Assembly: GCF_902806315.1 (NCBI RefSeq)
Contig: NZ_CADCWD010000096.1
Coordinates: forward strand, 1 to 35,033
DNA length: 35,033 nucleotides
Direction: 5' to 3'
Source of the DNA: an uncultured Sphingosinicella sp.
Lineage (GTDB): Bacteria > Pseudomonadota > Alphaproteobacteria > Sphingomonadales > Sphingomonadaceae
Below the pieces are notes generated by a model. That model did no database searches and was not told the DNA's origin. It saw only the letters and a list, made by a program, of their open reading frames with translations. Position numbers and translations under genes: made by a program. Below, one piece after another: positions 7,168-16,480 of this stretch. Position 1 is the stretch's first letter, and every line of letters begins with the position of its first letter.

Positions 7168-8376
7168 ATGCGCAAGAAGCTCCTTACCCCTGTTCTGATT
7201 GCCTGCGTGGCGAACGGCCTTGCCGTGCCCGCGGGTGCGCAGCCGATCGGGGCCGCGCCGCGCCTGCAGAGCGGGGTCGAGGCGCTGAGGCAGGATGCCG
7301 CCGAATATGCGCGCTACAATGGGGTGAGCGTCGAGGAGGGGATGCGGCGGCTGCGTGCGCAGGAGGAGAGCGTCGCGGCGACCGATCGGCTCCAGCTCAC
7401 CTATCGGGACCGGCTGGCCGGCATCTCGATCGAGCACCGTCCCGATTACCGCATCTCGGTGCTGCTGACGGGCGCGGAGCCTGTCGCCGACCAGACGATC
7501 CTGGCCGGCGGCCTGAGCGTGCCCGTTTCCTTCCGCACCGGAGCGGCGGCGACGCGCGAGCAGGTGGTTGCCGCACTGACGCAGCACCATCTCGCGATCC
7601 GCGACATCGTTCCGCGCGAGCAAGGCATGGGCTTCGATCCGCGAACCGGCGAACTCGTGGTGCTCGTGCGAAGCGCCGTTGCGGAGTCGGAGAGGGTGGA
7701 AGCGGAGGTGGAGGCGCTAACCGGGGTGCCCGTTCGCTTGCGGGTGCTGGACGGGGTGGATGCGGAGCTGGCGCTGGAAGGCGGTGCTCGCGTCGAAGGC
7801 GTCGATCCGGAAAATGGCCGCCGCTACTTCTGCACGACGGGCTTCGTGGTGCGGGATCAGACCCGGACGGGCATCGTCACCGCCGCCCATTGCCCCGACG
7901 CGCTCACCTATCGGGACGCGGAGGCGGGCGAGGTCCCGCTCGAATTTGTCGGCCAGTGGGGCGCTCGATACCAGGACGTGCAGGTCCATGTCAGCGACCG
8001 CGCCCAGCAGCCCGTCTTCCATGCCGACAAAAGCGGGCGGGCGCTGCGCAGGCTGACGAGCTGGCGCAACCGCACCAGCACCCGGGCGGGCGACGCGATC
8101 TGCCATCGCGGGGAGACGACGGGCTATAGCTGCTCGACCGTGGAGCTCACCGATTATGCGCCGCCGGGCGAGCTGTGCGGCGGCCCGTGCGACCCGACCT
8201 GGGTGACGGTGACGGGGCCGAGCTGCCGCGGCGGCGACAGCGGCGGCCCGGTCTTCAACGGCACGGTCGCGTTCGGGATCGTGAAGGGGGGCAATTACAG
8301 CGGCTCGGGGCGCTGCAATTTCTATTATTATATGTCGACGGACTTTCTGCCGGAGGGGTGGTCGCTGTTATATTAG
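7168..8376 (+). CDS. Secreted chymotrypsin-like serine protease (S1 family)
   Basis: A 402-residue precursor. Residues 1-24 are a Sec signal peptide (MRKKLLTPVLIACVANG, cleavage after AGA). Residues 25-205 form a pro-region with two repeat-like segments, resembling the N-terminal pro-domain of streptogrisin/alpha-lytic-type proteases. The catalytic domain follows: H241 in TAAHC, a candidate D270 in RYQDVQV, and S358 in GGDSGGPV. Cysteines are spaced as for disulfides (C222/C242, C312/C322, C337/C341, C353/C383), supporting periplasmic or extracellular action. The start at 7168 is chosen because the signal peptide begins there; the same frame is open further upstream over the kinase gene's end. 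It stands alone between the kinase and a membrane protein gene. Confidence 0.9.
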   Translation: MRKKLLTPVLIACVANGLAVPAGAQPIGAAPRLQSGVEALRQDAAEYARYNGVSVEEGMRRLRAQEESVAATDRLQLTYRDRLAGISIEHRPDYRISVLLTGAEPVADQTILAGGLSVPVSFRTGAAATREQVVAALTQHHLAIRDIVPREQGMGFDPRTGELVVLVRSAVAESERVEAEVEALTGVPVRLRVLDGVDAELALEGGARVEGVDPENGRRYFCTTGFVVRDQTRTGIVTAAHCPDALTYRDAEAGEVPLEFVGQWGARYQDVQVHVSDRAQQPVFHADKSGRALRRLTSWRNRTSTRAGDAICHRGETTGYSCSTVELTDYAPPGELCGGPCDPTWVTVTGPSCRGGDSGGPVFNGTVAFGIVKGGNYSGSGRCNFYYYMSTDFLPEGWSLLY

Positions 8377-8494
8377 CGAATGTTCGCGGAGACTATCCTT
8401 AGAGGCAGCAGGGCCTCGCCCGGTGTTGAGGTGCCAGGACGGCGATGTCCGCGAGGAGTGAGAAGCGGAAACGCGCCTTGGAATACTGCCTTTC

Positions 8495-8932
8495 TTGGCG
8501 CAGTATCAACTCGTGCAGCGTGGCAGCCTGATCGTCAGAAGCATCTGGGCGACATGCCTTCTGATCGGCGGCGCGAACCATGCCCGCATTTTGCTCCAGC
8601 ACGGGCTCTTCTGGGATTATGGCGGCGTTGCTTGGGGAAGCGCAGTTTATTGGTCCAGTCTCACGATCCTCGACCCGGTCGTGGCAGCCCTCCTGTTCGC
8701 CCGGCCGAGGATAGGAATCGTGAGCACCGTCACGCTCATCGTCACAAACGTGATGCACAACATCGCGGTGACGGCGCATCATGGGCCTGACCGCGAGTTC
8801 CTGGCGCGCGCCGCGTCCAGTCCGTTCCTCATTGCGCAGATCGCCTTCATGGCATTCGTGCTAGCCACTGCTCGCCTTGCCTGGAACGGCACCGCGAGCA
8901 GCAGGCCTGCGGAGCCGGTTCAGCGACCCTAG
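8495..8932 (+). CDS. Small integral membrane protein, hypothetical
   Basis: A protein of about 145 residues with four hydrophobic segments (about 13-30, 45-65, 70-90 and 108-125), consistent with a small polytopic inner-membrane protein. The pattern HARILLQHGLFWDYGG is unusual and I do not recognise a specific family. The start is uncertain: an in-frame stop lies at 8459, no ATG follows near it, and the candidates are TTG 8495 or GTG 8513; neither has a clear ribosome-binding site. The C-terminal tail is polar. Codon use is like the neighbours, supporting real coding. Confidence 0.65.
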   Translation: MAQYQLVQRGSLIVRSIWATCLLIGGANHARILLQHGLFWDYGGVAWGSAVYWSSLTILDPVVAALLFARPRIGIVSTVTLIVTNVMHNIAVTAHHGPDREFLARAASSPFLIAQIAFMAFVLATARLAWNGTASSRPAEPVQRP

Positions 8933-8937
8933 CGCTT

Positions 8938-9066
8938 CTATTCGTCATCGCCGCCCCGCTCGCCCTGCTCCGCGCGCTCCTCGCCATCATTGTCCCCGCC
9001 TTGAGGCGCGTTGCAGGCGGACAGGGTGAGCAGCGCAGCGGATGCCGTTGCGATCAGGAACTTCAT
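8938..9066 (-). CDS. Short lipoprotein, 42 aa
   Basis: Read on the minus strand, ATG at 9066 opens a 42-residue product: MKFLIATASAALLTLSAC as a lipoprotein signal with lipobox LSAC (Cys18), then a short, strongly acidic, glycine-rich tail (APQGGDNDGEE, ending ERGGDDE). The mature chain would be only about 25 residues attached to the membrane. Small acidic lipoproteins of this kind are common in sphingomonads, with no known function. It is convergent with the preceding membrane-protein gene, whose stop is 5 bp from its stop. Confidence 0.7.
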   Translation of the reverse strand: MKFLIATASAALLTLSACNAPQGGDNDGEERAEQGERGGDDE

Positions 9067-9106
9067 TGCTTTGCTCCTTGGCTCCAGAGGCTTGAGCACC
9101 AGCCGA

Positions 9107-9343
9107 CTATCGGCCGATCTCGCGCCAATTGCCTTCCTCTATTTCGACACCGTGCTTCTTTGCTGCCCGTTCGATCCGCGCCCAGGCCTCATCACGCTCT
9201 TTGTCGGTGACGCCCTTCACCTGGTTGAACCGCGCGATTGCCGCGCGAACATGGGCCGCGTCCTCGATGGGTTCCTTGCGCTGCTTCTGAAAGGCGAATT
9301 CCTTGGCCGGAAGGTCGTCCCGGTCCTCAGCGCTCAACTTCGA
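9107..9343 (-). CDS. DUF6582-type conserved hypothetical protein
   Basis: A 78-residue soluble protein starting SKLSAEDRDDLPAKEFAF after the initiator, with a conserved core KQRKEPIEDAAHVRAAIARF and the helix VTDKERDEAWARIERAAKK. This resembles a family of small proteins found in alphaproteobacteria and phages (DUF6582); the function is unknown. The GTG at 9343 is preferred because GAGGAGG lies six bases before it and family members start with MSKLS; an in-frame ATG at 9367 would add eight residues but lacks a ribosome-binding site. It is upstream of the short lipoprotein on the same strand. Confidence 0.8.
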   Translation of the reverse strand, partial: SKLSAEDRDDLPAKEFAFQKQRKEPIEDAAHVRAAIARFNQVKGVTDKERDEAWARIERAAKKHGVEIEEGNWREIGR

Positions 9344-9452
9344 CACCGCAGCCTCCTCAACACGCATTGGCTAACGATTAGCCACGGTCCGGGTTCACTG
9401 CTCAGCCCCGCCTTCGGGTGGAAAGCAGACGCTGGCCCGCAGATGACAACCC

Positions 9453-11365
9453 TCAGGCCGGGTTGTGCTTCTTCAGGAAGGCTTCCAGCAGCTGGAGGAA
9501 CTGGAGCCGGTCCTGCTCCCTCGAAAAATGGTGGTCTCCCTCGGCTTGCTCGACATAGTCGACCGGCTTGCCCGCCTTGCGCAGCTTTTCGGCCATTTCG
9601 CGCGACTGGGCGACGGGGACGCGCAGGTCCTTCTTGCCGTGGACGAGCAGCACCGGGGCGGAGAATTGCTGGGGGAAGTTAATGGGGAAGACGGCTTTGA
9701 AGTCCGGCGCCTTTTCCTTGAGATAGGCGCGGGCGCTTTTGCCATAGAGCGAACGGCTATCGAAGCGGGCAAGGTGACCGAGATCGGCAACGCCCGCATA
9801 TGAGACTGCGCAGCGATAAAGGCTGCCGTCCCGCTGCGCGGCCCGCAGCGCCGCATATCCCCCGTAGGAGGCGCCGACGACGCACACGCGCTTCGGATCG
9901 GCGATACCTGCCTTGGCGAGATGGGCGACGGCATCGTTGAGGTCGTCCTGCATCTTCAGGCCCCATTCGCCCTTGCCCTTTTCCAGGAAGGCTGTCCCGA
10001 AGCCGGTTGAGCCGCGGTAATTGGGTTGGACAACCGCATAGCCGCGGTCCGCCAGGAACTGCGCCCACCAATCCCATTCCTCACTGTCGCGAACGGCGGG
10101 GCCGCCGTGCGGCATCACGATCAGCGGCAGTGCCTTGCGTCCCGGCCCTTGGGCAAAGTCAGCACGGCGGGGATCTGGAGGCCGTCGCGCGCCGCGTAGC
10201 GGATCGTCTTGACCGGAGCGAGGCGCGCGCCCTTCAGCGTGTTGCTCGAATGGGCGACGAGCCTCATCACCCCCTCGGCGGTGTCGTAGAAATAATAGCT
10301 GCCCGGCTGACTCGCGCTGCCGACCTTCACGATCATCTTCGTGCGGTCCTTGCTCAGCGAGGCGATCTCGGCGCGGCGATCGCCGACGGCTTTGTCGATC
10401 TCGGCCTGCACCTTGGCGAGAGAGGGATCGAGCCAATGCATCTTGCGGTTGTCTGCGGTGTAGCTGATGCCGGCCAGGCTGGAGCCGGCGACGTCGGTGG
10501 TCAGGCCGCCCAGATCGTATCCGTTCGTCCCGAAGACTTTCTTGCCGAGCTTCAGCGATGCAAGATCGAGCTCATACAGGGCGTTGAAGCCCTCGCTGCT
10601 GTCATAGGCGAGCGCCTTGCCGGGCTCCGACAGGAACAGCGCCGGTACGCTCAGCTCCTCGTCCGTCCTGGTATTTGCTCGATCGACCGTCCGGAAACTG
10701 CCCTTAGGCCCTCCACGGTATAGAAGGCGCGACTGACCGCGATCGTCATCGTAGCCGATGCCCATCCGCACAGCGCCCTGGGCGTCGGCATACCAGTTCA
10801 TCACGCCCGGACTGGAGTTCACCACCTGCTTCATCTTTCCGGTGGATACATCCACTTCATAGACTTGCGGCCAGAATTCCGGCTCGGCCGGGTAGATCGA
10901 CTTCTGTATCGCCAGCAGGATCCGCGGCGTGCCGTCGTCCGCCATCCACAGCACGTCGTCCGCCCCCTGCGCCGCTTCGCGAAAGGCGAGCGGCTTGACG
11001 GACTTGCCGTCCGCGCTGACGCCCACGGCCCGCCGGATATACCATTGCTCGCCCCGCACCGGAGCCATCGTCCCGACGCCCACGACGAGCCAACCGTCAT
11101 TGACCCAGTTCCACCAATTGAGATCGTTACCGCCCAGGCCCACCGCAGCCGCGCGTGTCGTATCGCCGAGCGGGAAGATCACCAGGCGCTGGACGCCCCC
11201 GATTGGCATGCGCGCCGCGATCCGGGAACCGTCCGGCGACAGGCGCGGACCTTCCGTGAAAGGAAGACTTGCAAAGGCTTCGATCGGCAGCGGCTTCGGC
11301 GGTTCCGCCTGTTGCGCGGCCGCTGAGGACCCGAGCAGGCCAAGGCCGGCCAGAAAATAGCGCAT
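9453..11365 (-). pseudogene. S9 family (prolyl oligopeptidase-type) peptidase, frameshifted
   Basis: Two overlapping frames together make one S9 peptidase. The 5' frame (11365 down to 10121) encodes a signal peptide (MRYFLAGLGLLGSSAAAQQ) and the beta-propeller domain. The 3' frame (from about 10150 to 9453) encodes the alpha/beta-hydrolase domain with the nucleophile motif GASYGGYAAL, the Asp region HGKKDLRVPV and the His region EGDHHFSREQ. The first frame reads LTLPKGRDARHCR-stop, where the second continues KALPLIVMPHGGP; homologues read straight through. The total of 1913 bases is one short of 638 codons, so a single-base deletion near 10125-10150 explains everything. It may be a genuine mutation or a sequencing error. 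An intact product would be an exported dipeptidyl/acylaminoacyl-type peptidase. Confidence 0.88.
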
Positions 11366-11416
11366 TCAGTCACCCCCCGGTTGCAGCTTGAGAATGCATA
11401 GAAGCATTGCGGCGGC

Positions 11417-11450
11417 AAGAAAAAACCCGCCGGGATCGCTCCCGGCGGGC
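11417..11450 (-). terminator. Rho-independent terminator of hppA
   Basis: In the minus direction a 10-bp perfect GC-rich stem (CCCGCCGGGA / TCCCGGCGGG, loop of four) is followed by a run of six T residues (complement of 11420-11425). It lies just downstream of the hppA stop and upstream of the S9 peptidase start, separating the two transcripts. Confidence 0.92.
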
Positions 11451-11473
11451 TCTTCGCGTCCGAGGAGTCCGGC

Positions 11474-13642
11474 TTAAGCGCCGCCGCCGGCAAGCGCCGC
11501 GAGTAGCAGCAGGGCGACGATGTTGGTGATCTTGATCATCGGGTTCACGGCCGGGCCGGCAGTGTCCTTGTAGGGATCGCCGACCGTGTCGCCGGTCACG
11601 GCCGCCTTGTGAGCTTCCGAGCCTTTGCCGCCGTGATTGCCGTCCTCGATATACTTCTTGGCATTGTCCCAGGCGCCGCCGCCCGAGGTCATGGAGATGG
11701 CCACGAAGAGCCCCGAGATGATCACGCCGAGGAGGAGCGCGCCCAGGGCCGCGAAGCCCTGCTCACGACCGGCAATGGCGGCGATGATGAAGTAGACCGC
11801 GATCGGCGCCAGCACCGGGAGGAGCGAGGGGATGATCATCTCCTTGATCGCCGCCTTGGTCACCAGGTCCACGGTGCGGGCGTAATTGGGGCGGCTGGTG
11901 CCGTCCATGATGCCCGGATTTTCGCGGAACTGGTTGCGGACGTCGATCACCACGTCGCCGGCCGCGCGGCCGACGGCGGTCATGCCCATCGCTCCGAAGA
12001 GGTAGGGGAGCAAGGCGCCGAGCAGCAGGCCGACGACCACATAGGGGTTGGAGAGCGAGAAATCGACGCCGGCCGCGCCGATGCCGAGTTCGCCCGCAAA
12101 CTCCTGAAGGTCGGTCGTGTAGGCGCCGAACAGCACGAGCGCGGCCAGTGCGGCCGAGCCGATCGCATAGCCCTTGGTCACCGCCTTGGTGGTGTTGCCG
12201 ACCGCGTCCAGGGCGTCGGTGCGGGTGCGGACGTCCTCTTCCATCCCAGCCATTTCGGCGATGCCGCCGGCATTGTCGGTGACGGGGCCGTAGGCGTCGA
12301 GGGCAACCACCATGCCGGCGAGTGCGAGCATCGCTGTGGCGGCAAAGGCGATGCCGATGAGACCGGCGAGCTGGTAGGAGACGATGATGCCGACGCAGAT
12401 GACGATGGTCGGCATGGCGGTGGATTCCAGGCTGATGGCGAGGCCCTGGATCACGTTGGTGCCGTGGCCGGTGACGGAGGCCTTGGCGATGGAGCGGACC
12501 GGGCGGAAGTTGGTGCCCGTATAATATTCGGTGATCCAGACCAGCGCCGCCGTGACGGCAAGCCCGACCAGAGTGCACCAGAAGAGGTCCATGCCGCTGA
12601 AGCCGCCCTCGACGGCGGTGCGGGCGACCTGACCTTCGACCTCCGGCCCCGCGGCTTCGCGGGCACTGCCGATGACCGAGTTCATGTCGCCGAGCGTCTG
12701 AGCCATCACATAGTAGATGGCCGGGATGGACAGAATCGCCGTGACCCAGAAGCCCTTGTAGAGAGCGCCCATGATCGACTGCTTGCCGCCCAGGCGGACG
12801 AAATAGGTGCCGATGATGGAGGTCAGGATGCAGACGCCGCCGATGATCAGCGGCAGGCTCATCAGACCGGTCAGCTGCTCGGTAGTGCCCGCGACGAGCA
12901 ACGCGATCAGCACCATGGTGGCGCCGACGGTGACGACATAGGTCTCGAACAGATCGGCGGCCATGCCGGCGCAGTCGCCGACATTGTCGCCGACGTTGTC
13001 TGCGATCACGGCCGGGTTGCGGGGGTCGTCCTCGGGAATGCCGGCCTCGACCTTGCCGACCAGGTCGGCGCCGACGTCGGCGGCCTTGGTGAAGATGCCG
13101 CCGCCGAGACGCGCGAAGATCGAGATGAGCGAGGCGCCGAACGCGAGGGAGACGAGCGCGTCGACCACTTCGCGGCTCGACGGCTCCATGCCGACGACCT
13201 CGACGAGATAGTAAAAGAGGCCGGCGATGGCGAGGAGGGCGAGGCCCGCCACGAGCATGCCGGTGATGGCGCCGGCCCGGAAGGCGACGGTGAGGCCGCG
13301 CTGCAGGCTGGTGCGGGAAGCCTCGGCAGTGCGGACGTTGGCGCGCACCGAGATGTTCATGCCGATATAGCCGGCGACGCCCGAGAGGAAGGCGCCGATC
13401 ACGAAGGCGATCGCCTCGGTCAGCCCGAGGAACACGCCGACCAGCACCGCCACGACCACGCCGACGATGGCGATGGTGGTATATTGGCGGCCGAGATAGG
13501 CCTTGGCGCCTTCCTGGATGGCTTCGGCGACACTGACCATCCGCTCATTGCCCGCCGAGGAGGCGAGCACCTGGCGGCTCGTAACGATGCCATAGAGCAC
13601 TGCGATGAAACCGCAGACTATGGCGATGAGCACGACGTTCAT
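11474..13642 (-). CDS. hppA: Membrane-bound H+-translocating pyrophosphatase
   Basis: A 722-residue polytopic membrane protein with about 16 hydrophobic segments. It couples PPi hydrolysis to proton export across the inner membrane. Signatures include the PPi-binding stretch [20 protein letters not shown] with [12 protein letters not shown], and DNAGGIAEM plus the C-terminal [15 protein letters not shown]. The motif [10 protein letters not shown] has Lys and Thr at the two positions that in K+-dependent enzymes are Ala and Gly, so this is predicted to be the K+-independent proton-pumping type. Start ATG 13642 has AGGAAG upstream. Length matches bacterial H+-PPases. A strong terminator follows; CGGTTG repeats lie in the upstream region. 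Confidence 0.97.
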   Translation of the reverse strand: MNVVLIAIVCGFIAVLYGIVTSRQVLASSAGNERMVSVAEAIQEGAKAYLGRQYTTIAIVGVVVAVLVGVFLGLTEAIAFVIGAFLSGVAGYIGMNISVRANVRTAEASRTSLQRGLTVAFRAGAITGMLVAGLALLAIAGLFYYLVEVVGMEPSSREVVDALVSLAFGASLISIFARLGGGIFTKAADVGADLVGKVEAGIPEDDPRNPAVIADNVGDNVGDCAGMAADLFETYVVTVGATMVLIALLVAGTTEQLTGLMSLPLIIGGVCILTSIIGTYFVRLGGKQSIMGALYKGFWVTAILSIPAIYYVMAQTLGDMNSVIGSAREAAGPEVEGQVARTAVEGGFSGMDLFWCTLVGLAVTAALVWITEYYTGTNFRPVRSIAKASVTGHGTNVIQGLAISLESTAMPTIVICVGIIVSYQLAGLIGIAFAATAMLALAGMVVALDAYGPVTDNAGGIAEMAGMEEDVRTRTDALDAVGNTTKAVTKGYAIGSAALAALVLFGAYTTDLQEFAGELGIGAAGVDFSLSNPYVVVGLLLGALLPYLFGAMGMTAVGRAAGDVVIDVRNQFRENPGIMDGTSRPNYARTVDLVTKAAIKEMIIPSLLPVLAPIAVYFIIAAIAGREQGFAALGALLLGVIISGLFVAISMTSGGGAWDNAKKYIEDGNHGGKGSEAHKAAVTGDTVGDPYKDTAGPAVNPMIKITNIVALLLLAALAGGGA

Positions 13643-13759
13643 GAACTTCCTTCCCCTGTTTTCGAAGGACCCTCATCGAAGGATTGTCGATGAAGCCCAT
13701 CGGGCGGAACCTTGAAGCCCCCAAGGTAAAAGCGCCCGAATGTGCCTGAGGTCTTAGGT

Positions 13760-13806
13760 CGGTTGGGAAAGGGTTTCAACCGGTTGAGAAGAGGCGGAAC
13801 CGGTTG
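13760..13806. repeat. CGGTTG direct repeats upstream of hppA
   Basis: CGGTTG occurs at 13760-13765, 13781-13786 and 13801-13806, the latter two inside identical AACCGGTTG copies at 13778 and 13798. The spacing of 20-21 bp is about two helical turns. The site lies between thiL and the hppA start, where the hppA promoter should be; an operator role is only an inference. Confidence 0.4.
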
Positions 13807-13824
13807 CGGATCGGCTGTGACGGA

Positions 13825-14781
13825 TTAGTCGGATTTTGCGGCATGTTGCCAGCCGAGGCTCGCGGGCAGCGGGAGCTCGGCGCCGTTGTTGAAGATGCGG
13901 ATGCCGGTGCCCGTTTCGAAGCGGCCGACGCGGGTGATCGGGATGCCGAGGTCATCCGTAATCTGCTGCAAGGCGGCGGATTGGGCGTCATCGATGCTGA
14001 ACAGGAGTTCGTAGTCGTCGCCGGCGACGGCGGCGTCGAGCCGGGCGCGCTCATTGGCACCGCAGGCGTGCAGGTAATCGGCCGAGAGTGGGACGGCGGC
14101 GAGGTCGACGAAGAGAGCGAGGCCGCTCGCCTGAGCCATCCTTGCAGCGTCGATGAGGAGCCCGTCGGAAACGTCCATCGTCGCGTGGACGAGCGGGGCG
14201 AGGGCCTGGCCGAGCCGGAGGCGCGGCTGGGGGCGGCGGTAGCGGGCGAGGAGGGCCTCGGAGCCGGCGATCTCGCCGAGGGCGACGCGGAGGCCGGCGC
14301 CGGCGTCTCCGATCGTGCCGCTGACCCAGAGGGTGTCACCTGCGCGAGCATCGGTGCGTGACGGGACGGGAGCGTTGCTCCGGCCGATTGCGGTGAGCCC
14401 GAAGGAGCGCTTTTCGCCCGGCAGCACCGAAACCGTGTCACCGCCGAGGAGCGGAGCGTCGAACCTCGCGCTCGCATCTGCGAAGCCGCGGGCGAAGGCG
14501 GCGTTCCAGTCGTCCGCGCCGAGCGTGTAGCCCATGAGGAGGCCGATCGGGGTGGCGCCTTTCGCGGCGAGGTCCGAGAGGTTCACGCCGATGAGCTTCC
14601 AGGCGACGTCCTCCGGCGGGTCGGAGGAGAGGAAGTGGACGCCTTCGACGATCATGTCGTGGGTGAAGATCAGGCGGGTGCCGGCAATCTCCAGCACGGC
14701 GGCGTCGTCGAGGAGGCCGCGCGCGGCTAGTTCGGTTGCTGTCGCGCGGAGGGAGGCGATGAAGTCGAGTTCAGCGGTCAT
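13825..14781 (-). CDS. thiL: Thiamine-monophosphate kinase
   Basis: A 318-residue enzyme that phosphorylates thiamine monophosphate to thiamine diphosphate with ATP. It has the PurM/ThiL fold: early DDAAVLEI and FTHDMIVEGVHFL (metal and ATP binding Asp), then WKLIGVNLSDLAAKGATP, LLGGDTVSV, DVSDGLLIDAARMA and the C-terminal GDDYELLFS motif. The ATG at 14781 is chosen because the family sequence starts there; the open frame further upstream only runs through a palindromic element. It follows nusB on the same strand, a common order in alphaproteobacteria, with the palindromic element between them. No TPP riboswitch was recognised. Confidence 0.95.
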   Translation of the reverse strand: MTAELDFIASLRATATELAARGLLDDAAVLEIAGTRLIFTHDMIVEGVHFLSSDPPEDVAWKLIGVNLSDLAAKGATPIGLLMGYTLGADDWNAAFARGFADASARFDAPLLGGDTVSVLPGEKRSFGLTAIGRSNAPVPSRTDARAGDTLWVSGTIGDAGAGLRVALGEIAGSEALLARYRRPQPRLRLGQALAPLVHATMDVSDGLLIDAARMAQASGLALFVDLAAVPLSADYLHACGANERARLDAAVAGDDYELLFSIDDAQSAALQQITDDLGIPITRVGRFETGTGIRIFNNGAELPLPASLGWQHAAKSD

Positions 14782-14790
14782 GCGCCGTCC

Positions 14791-14912
14791 TATCCTCCCC
14801 TGCCGTTGCAGGGGAGGGGGACCATGCGAAGCATGGTGGAGGGGCAAACAGCGCCGGAGGCCCCTCCACCGCACTTCGTGCGGTCCCCCTCCCCCGCAAA
14901 TGCGGGGGAGGA
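14791..14912. repeat. Palindromic intergenic element A
   Basis: Several nested or adjacent hairpins fill the nusB-thiL gap: CCTCCCCTGCCGTTGCAGG plus GGAGG at the left end, ACCATGCGAAGCATGGT, GGAGGGGC pairing with GCCCCTCC, CCGCACTTCGTGCGG, and CCTCCCCCGCAAATGCGGGG plus GAGG at the right end. It shares GGGGAGGGGGACC, CATG-containing and CCCCTCCACC blocks with element C (21933-22060). It looks like a dispersed REP-type element. Confidence 0.8.
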
Positions 14913-14914
14913 CA

Positions 14915-15367
14915 TTACCGCCGCACGTCCTTGGCGATGCCGTCGAGGAGACCGTTGACGAAGGCGGCTTCCTTTTTGTCGTAAAAGGCTTTGGCGACGT
15001 CGACATATTCCGAGATGACGCTGCCGGTAGGCACGTCGATGCGGGCGACGAGCTCGTAGGCGCCGGCGCGCAGGATCTGGCGCATGGGCTTGTCGAGGCG
15101 GGCGAGAGACCAATCCTTGGCGAGCCTTCCCTCGATCAGCCGGTCGAGCTCGTCGCTGCGGGCGTGGACGCCGCTCACCACGTCGTCGAAGAAATCGACC
15201 TCGGCATCCTCATATTCCACGTCCTCGATCGTCGCGCCCAGGCGATGGTGGTGGAATTCGTGGAGCAGCATCGGAAGCGGCGTCTTCTCCATCTCCTGCT
15301 GATAGAGCGCCTGGACGGCGGCGAGGCGGGCGGCGGAACGGGAGCGGGAACGGGTGGGAGTCGGCAT
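14915..15367 (-). CDS. nusB: Transcription antitermination factor NusB
   Basis: A 150-residue all-helical protein. NusB with NusE binds boxA of rRNA leaders and supports antitermination. The sequence has SAARLAAVQALYQQEMEKTP at the N-terminus, the central VDFFDDVVSGV and RLDKPMRQILRAGAYELV segments and the C-terminal VISEYVDVAKAFYDKKEAAF helix that is diagnostic. The start ATG at 15367 is preceded by family-untypical frame only, so the open frame beyond it is ignored. Very basic residues at 5-15 (TRSRSRSAAR) are usual for the family. It is upstream of thiL. Confidence 0.95.
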   Translation of the reverse strand: MPTPTRSRSRSAARLAAVQALYQQEMEKTPLPMLLHEFHHHRLGATIEDVEYEDAEVDFFDDVVSGVHARSDELDRLIEGRLAKDWSLARLDKPMRQILRAGAYELVARIDVPTGSVISEYVDVAKAFYDKKEAAFVNGLLDGIAKDVRR

Positions 15368-15487
15368 GGGAGGCGGGGCATAGCCGCGCGGGCGCTGGAG
15401 CCCAAGCCTTAAAGCGCCGGCGCGTGCAACGGCCCGAACGTGGCAGGACGGCATAGAAGATTGCAATCTGCTACCTATATCGCCGGC

Positions 15488-16480
15488 ATGATCCCGCTTT
15501 CCATTCTCGACCTCGCACCGATCGTCGAAGGCGGCGATGCCGGCCAGTCCTTCCGCAATGCGCGCAGCCTTGCCCAGCTCGGCGAGCGGCTCGGCTATCG
15601 CCGCTTCTGGATGGCCGAGCACCATTCGATGCCGGGCATCGCCAGCGCCGCCACGGCGGTGGCGCTCGGTTATGTCGCCGAGGGGACGACCAGAATCCGC
15701 ATCGGCGCGGGCGGCATCATGCTTCCCAACCACTCGCCGCTGCAGGTCGCGGAGCAGTTCGGGACCCTGGAGTCGCTTTATCCGGGTCGCGTCGACCTTG
15801 GCCTTGGGCGTGCGCCGGGCACCGATCAGGCTACCGCCCACGCGATGCGCCGCAACCTCAGCTCCGACCCAAACCAGTTCCCGCGCGACGTGGTCGAGCT
15901 GATGGCCTATCTGAGGCCCGCCGAGCCCGGGCAGCGGGTCCGCGCCATTCCGGGCGAGGGGCTGCGCATCCCGATCTGGATCCTCGGCTCGAGCCTGTTC
16001 GGCGCGCAACTCGCGGCGATGCTGGGACTGCCTTACGCCTTCGCCTCCCACTTCGCGCCCGGGCAGATGCGGGAGGCGATCGCGGTCTATCGGGAGAGCT
16101 TCCGGCCCTCCGAGCAGCTCGCCGAGCCCTATGTCATGCTCGGCTACAATGTCTTCGCGGCCGAGACCGACGAAGAGGCGGCCAATCTTGTCACGTCGGT
16201 GCAGCAGGCCTTCGTGGCGCTGCGGACCGGCCAGCCAACCCCGCTCCGGCCGCCGCAGCCGGGCTATCTGGAAAGCCTGCCGGCCTCGCAGCGCGGCACG
16301 CTCGATCATGTGCTGGCCTGCTCAGCGATTGGCTCGCCGGAGACCGTCGGCGAACGGGTCAGGGCCTTTGTCGCGGAGACGGGAGCGGACGAGCTGATGA
16401 TCACGTCGCAGATCTACGATCACCAGGCCCGGCTTCGCTCCTACGAGCTGCTCGCCCAAGCTCTCATGCCTCGGCCATGA
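15488..16480 (+). CDS. LLM-class flavin-dependent oxidoreductase
   Basis: A 330-residue bacterial luciferase-like monooxygenase of the MsnO8 type. It begins [20 protein letters not shown], then [19 protein letters not shown] (the FMN/substrate pocket signature WxAEHH), [20 protein letters not shown], and [20 protein letters not shown]. Such proteins use reduced FMN and O2; the substrate is unknown. The ATG at 15488 is chosen over an upstream in-frame start at 15440 because similarity begins there. The 3' end overlaps the convergent alpha/beta-hydrolase gene by 17 bp. Confidence 0.94.
   Translation: MIPLSILDLAPIVEGGDAGQSFRNARSLAQLGERLGYRRFWMAEHHSMPGIASAATAVALGYVAEGTTRIRIGAGGIMLPNHSPLQVAEQFGTLESLYPGRVDLGLGRAPGTDQATAHAMRRNLSSDPNQFPRDVVELMAYLRPAEPGQRVRAIPGEGLRIPIWILGSSLFGAQLAAMLGLPYAFASHFAPGQMREAIAVYRESFRPSEQLAEPYVMLGYNVFAAETDEEAANLVTSVQQAFVALRTGQPTPLRPPQPGYLESLPASQRGTLDHVLACSAIGSPETVGERVRAFVAETGADELMITSQIYDHQARLRSYELLAQALMPRP

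Noticed and set aside
11609-13693. A 694-residue plus-strand open frame opposite hppA
   Set aside because: It is a shadow of the pyrophosphatase gene, dominated by Asp/Gly/His/Ala repeats typical of reversed codons.
14782-14914. CRISPR-like or TPP riboswitch structure in the nusB-thiL gap
   Set aside because: The repeats are inverted rather than regularly spaced direct repeats, and they match a palindromic intergenic element found again at 21933.
15368-16309. Upstream extension of nusB over the luciferase-like gene
   Set aside because: The family length and sequence begin at 15367; the extension is antisense to a well-supported gene.
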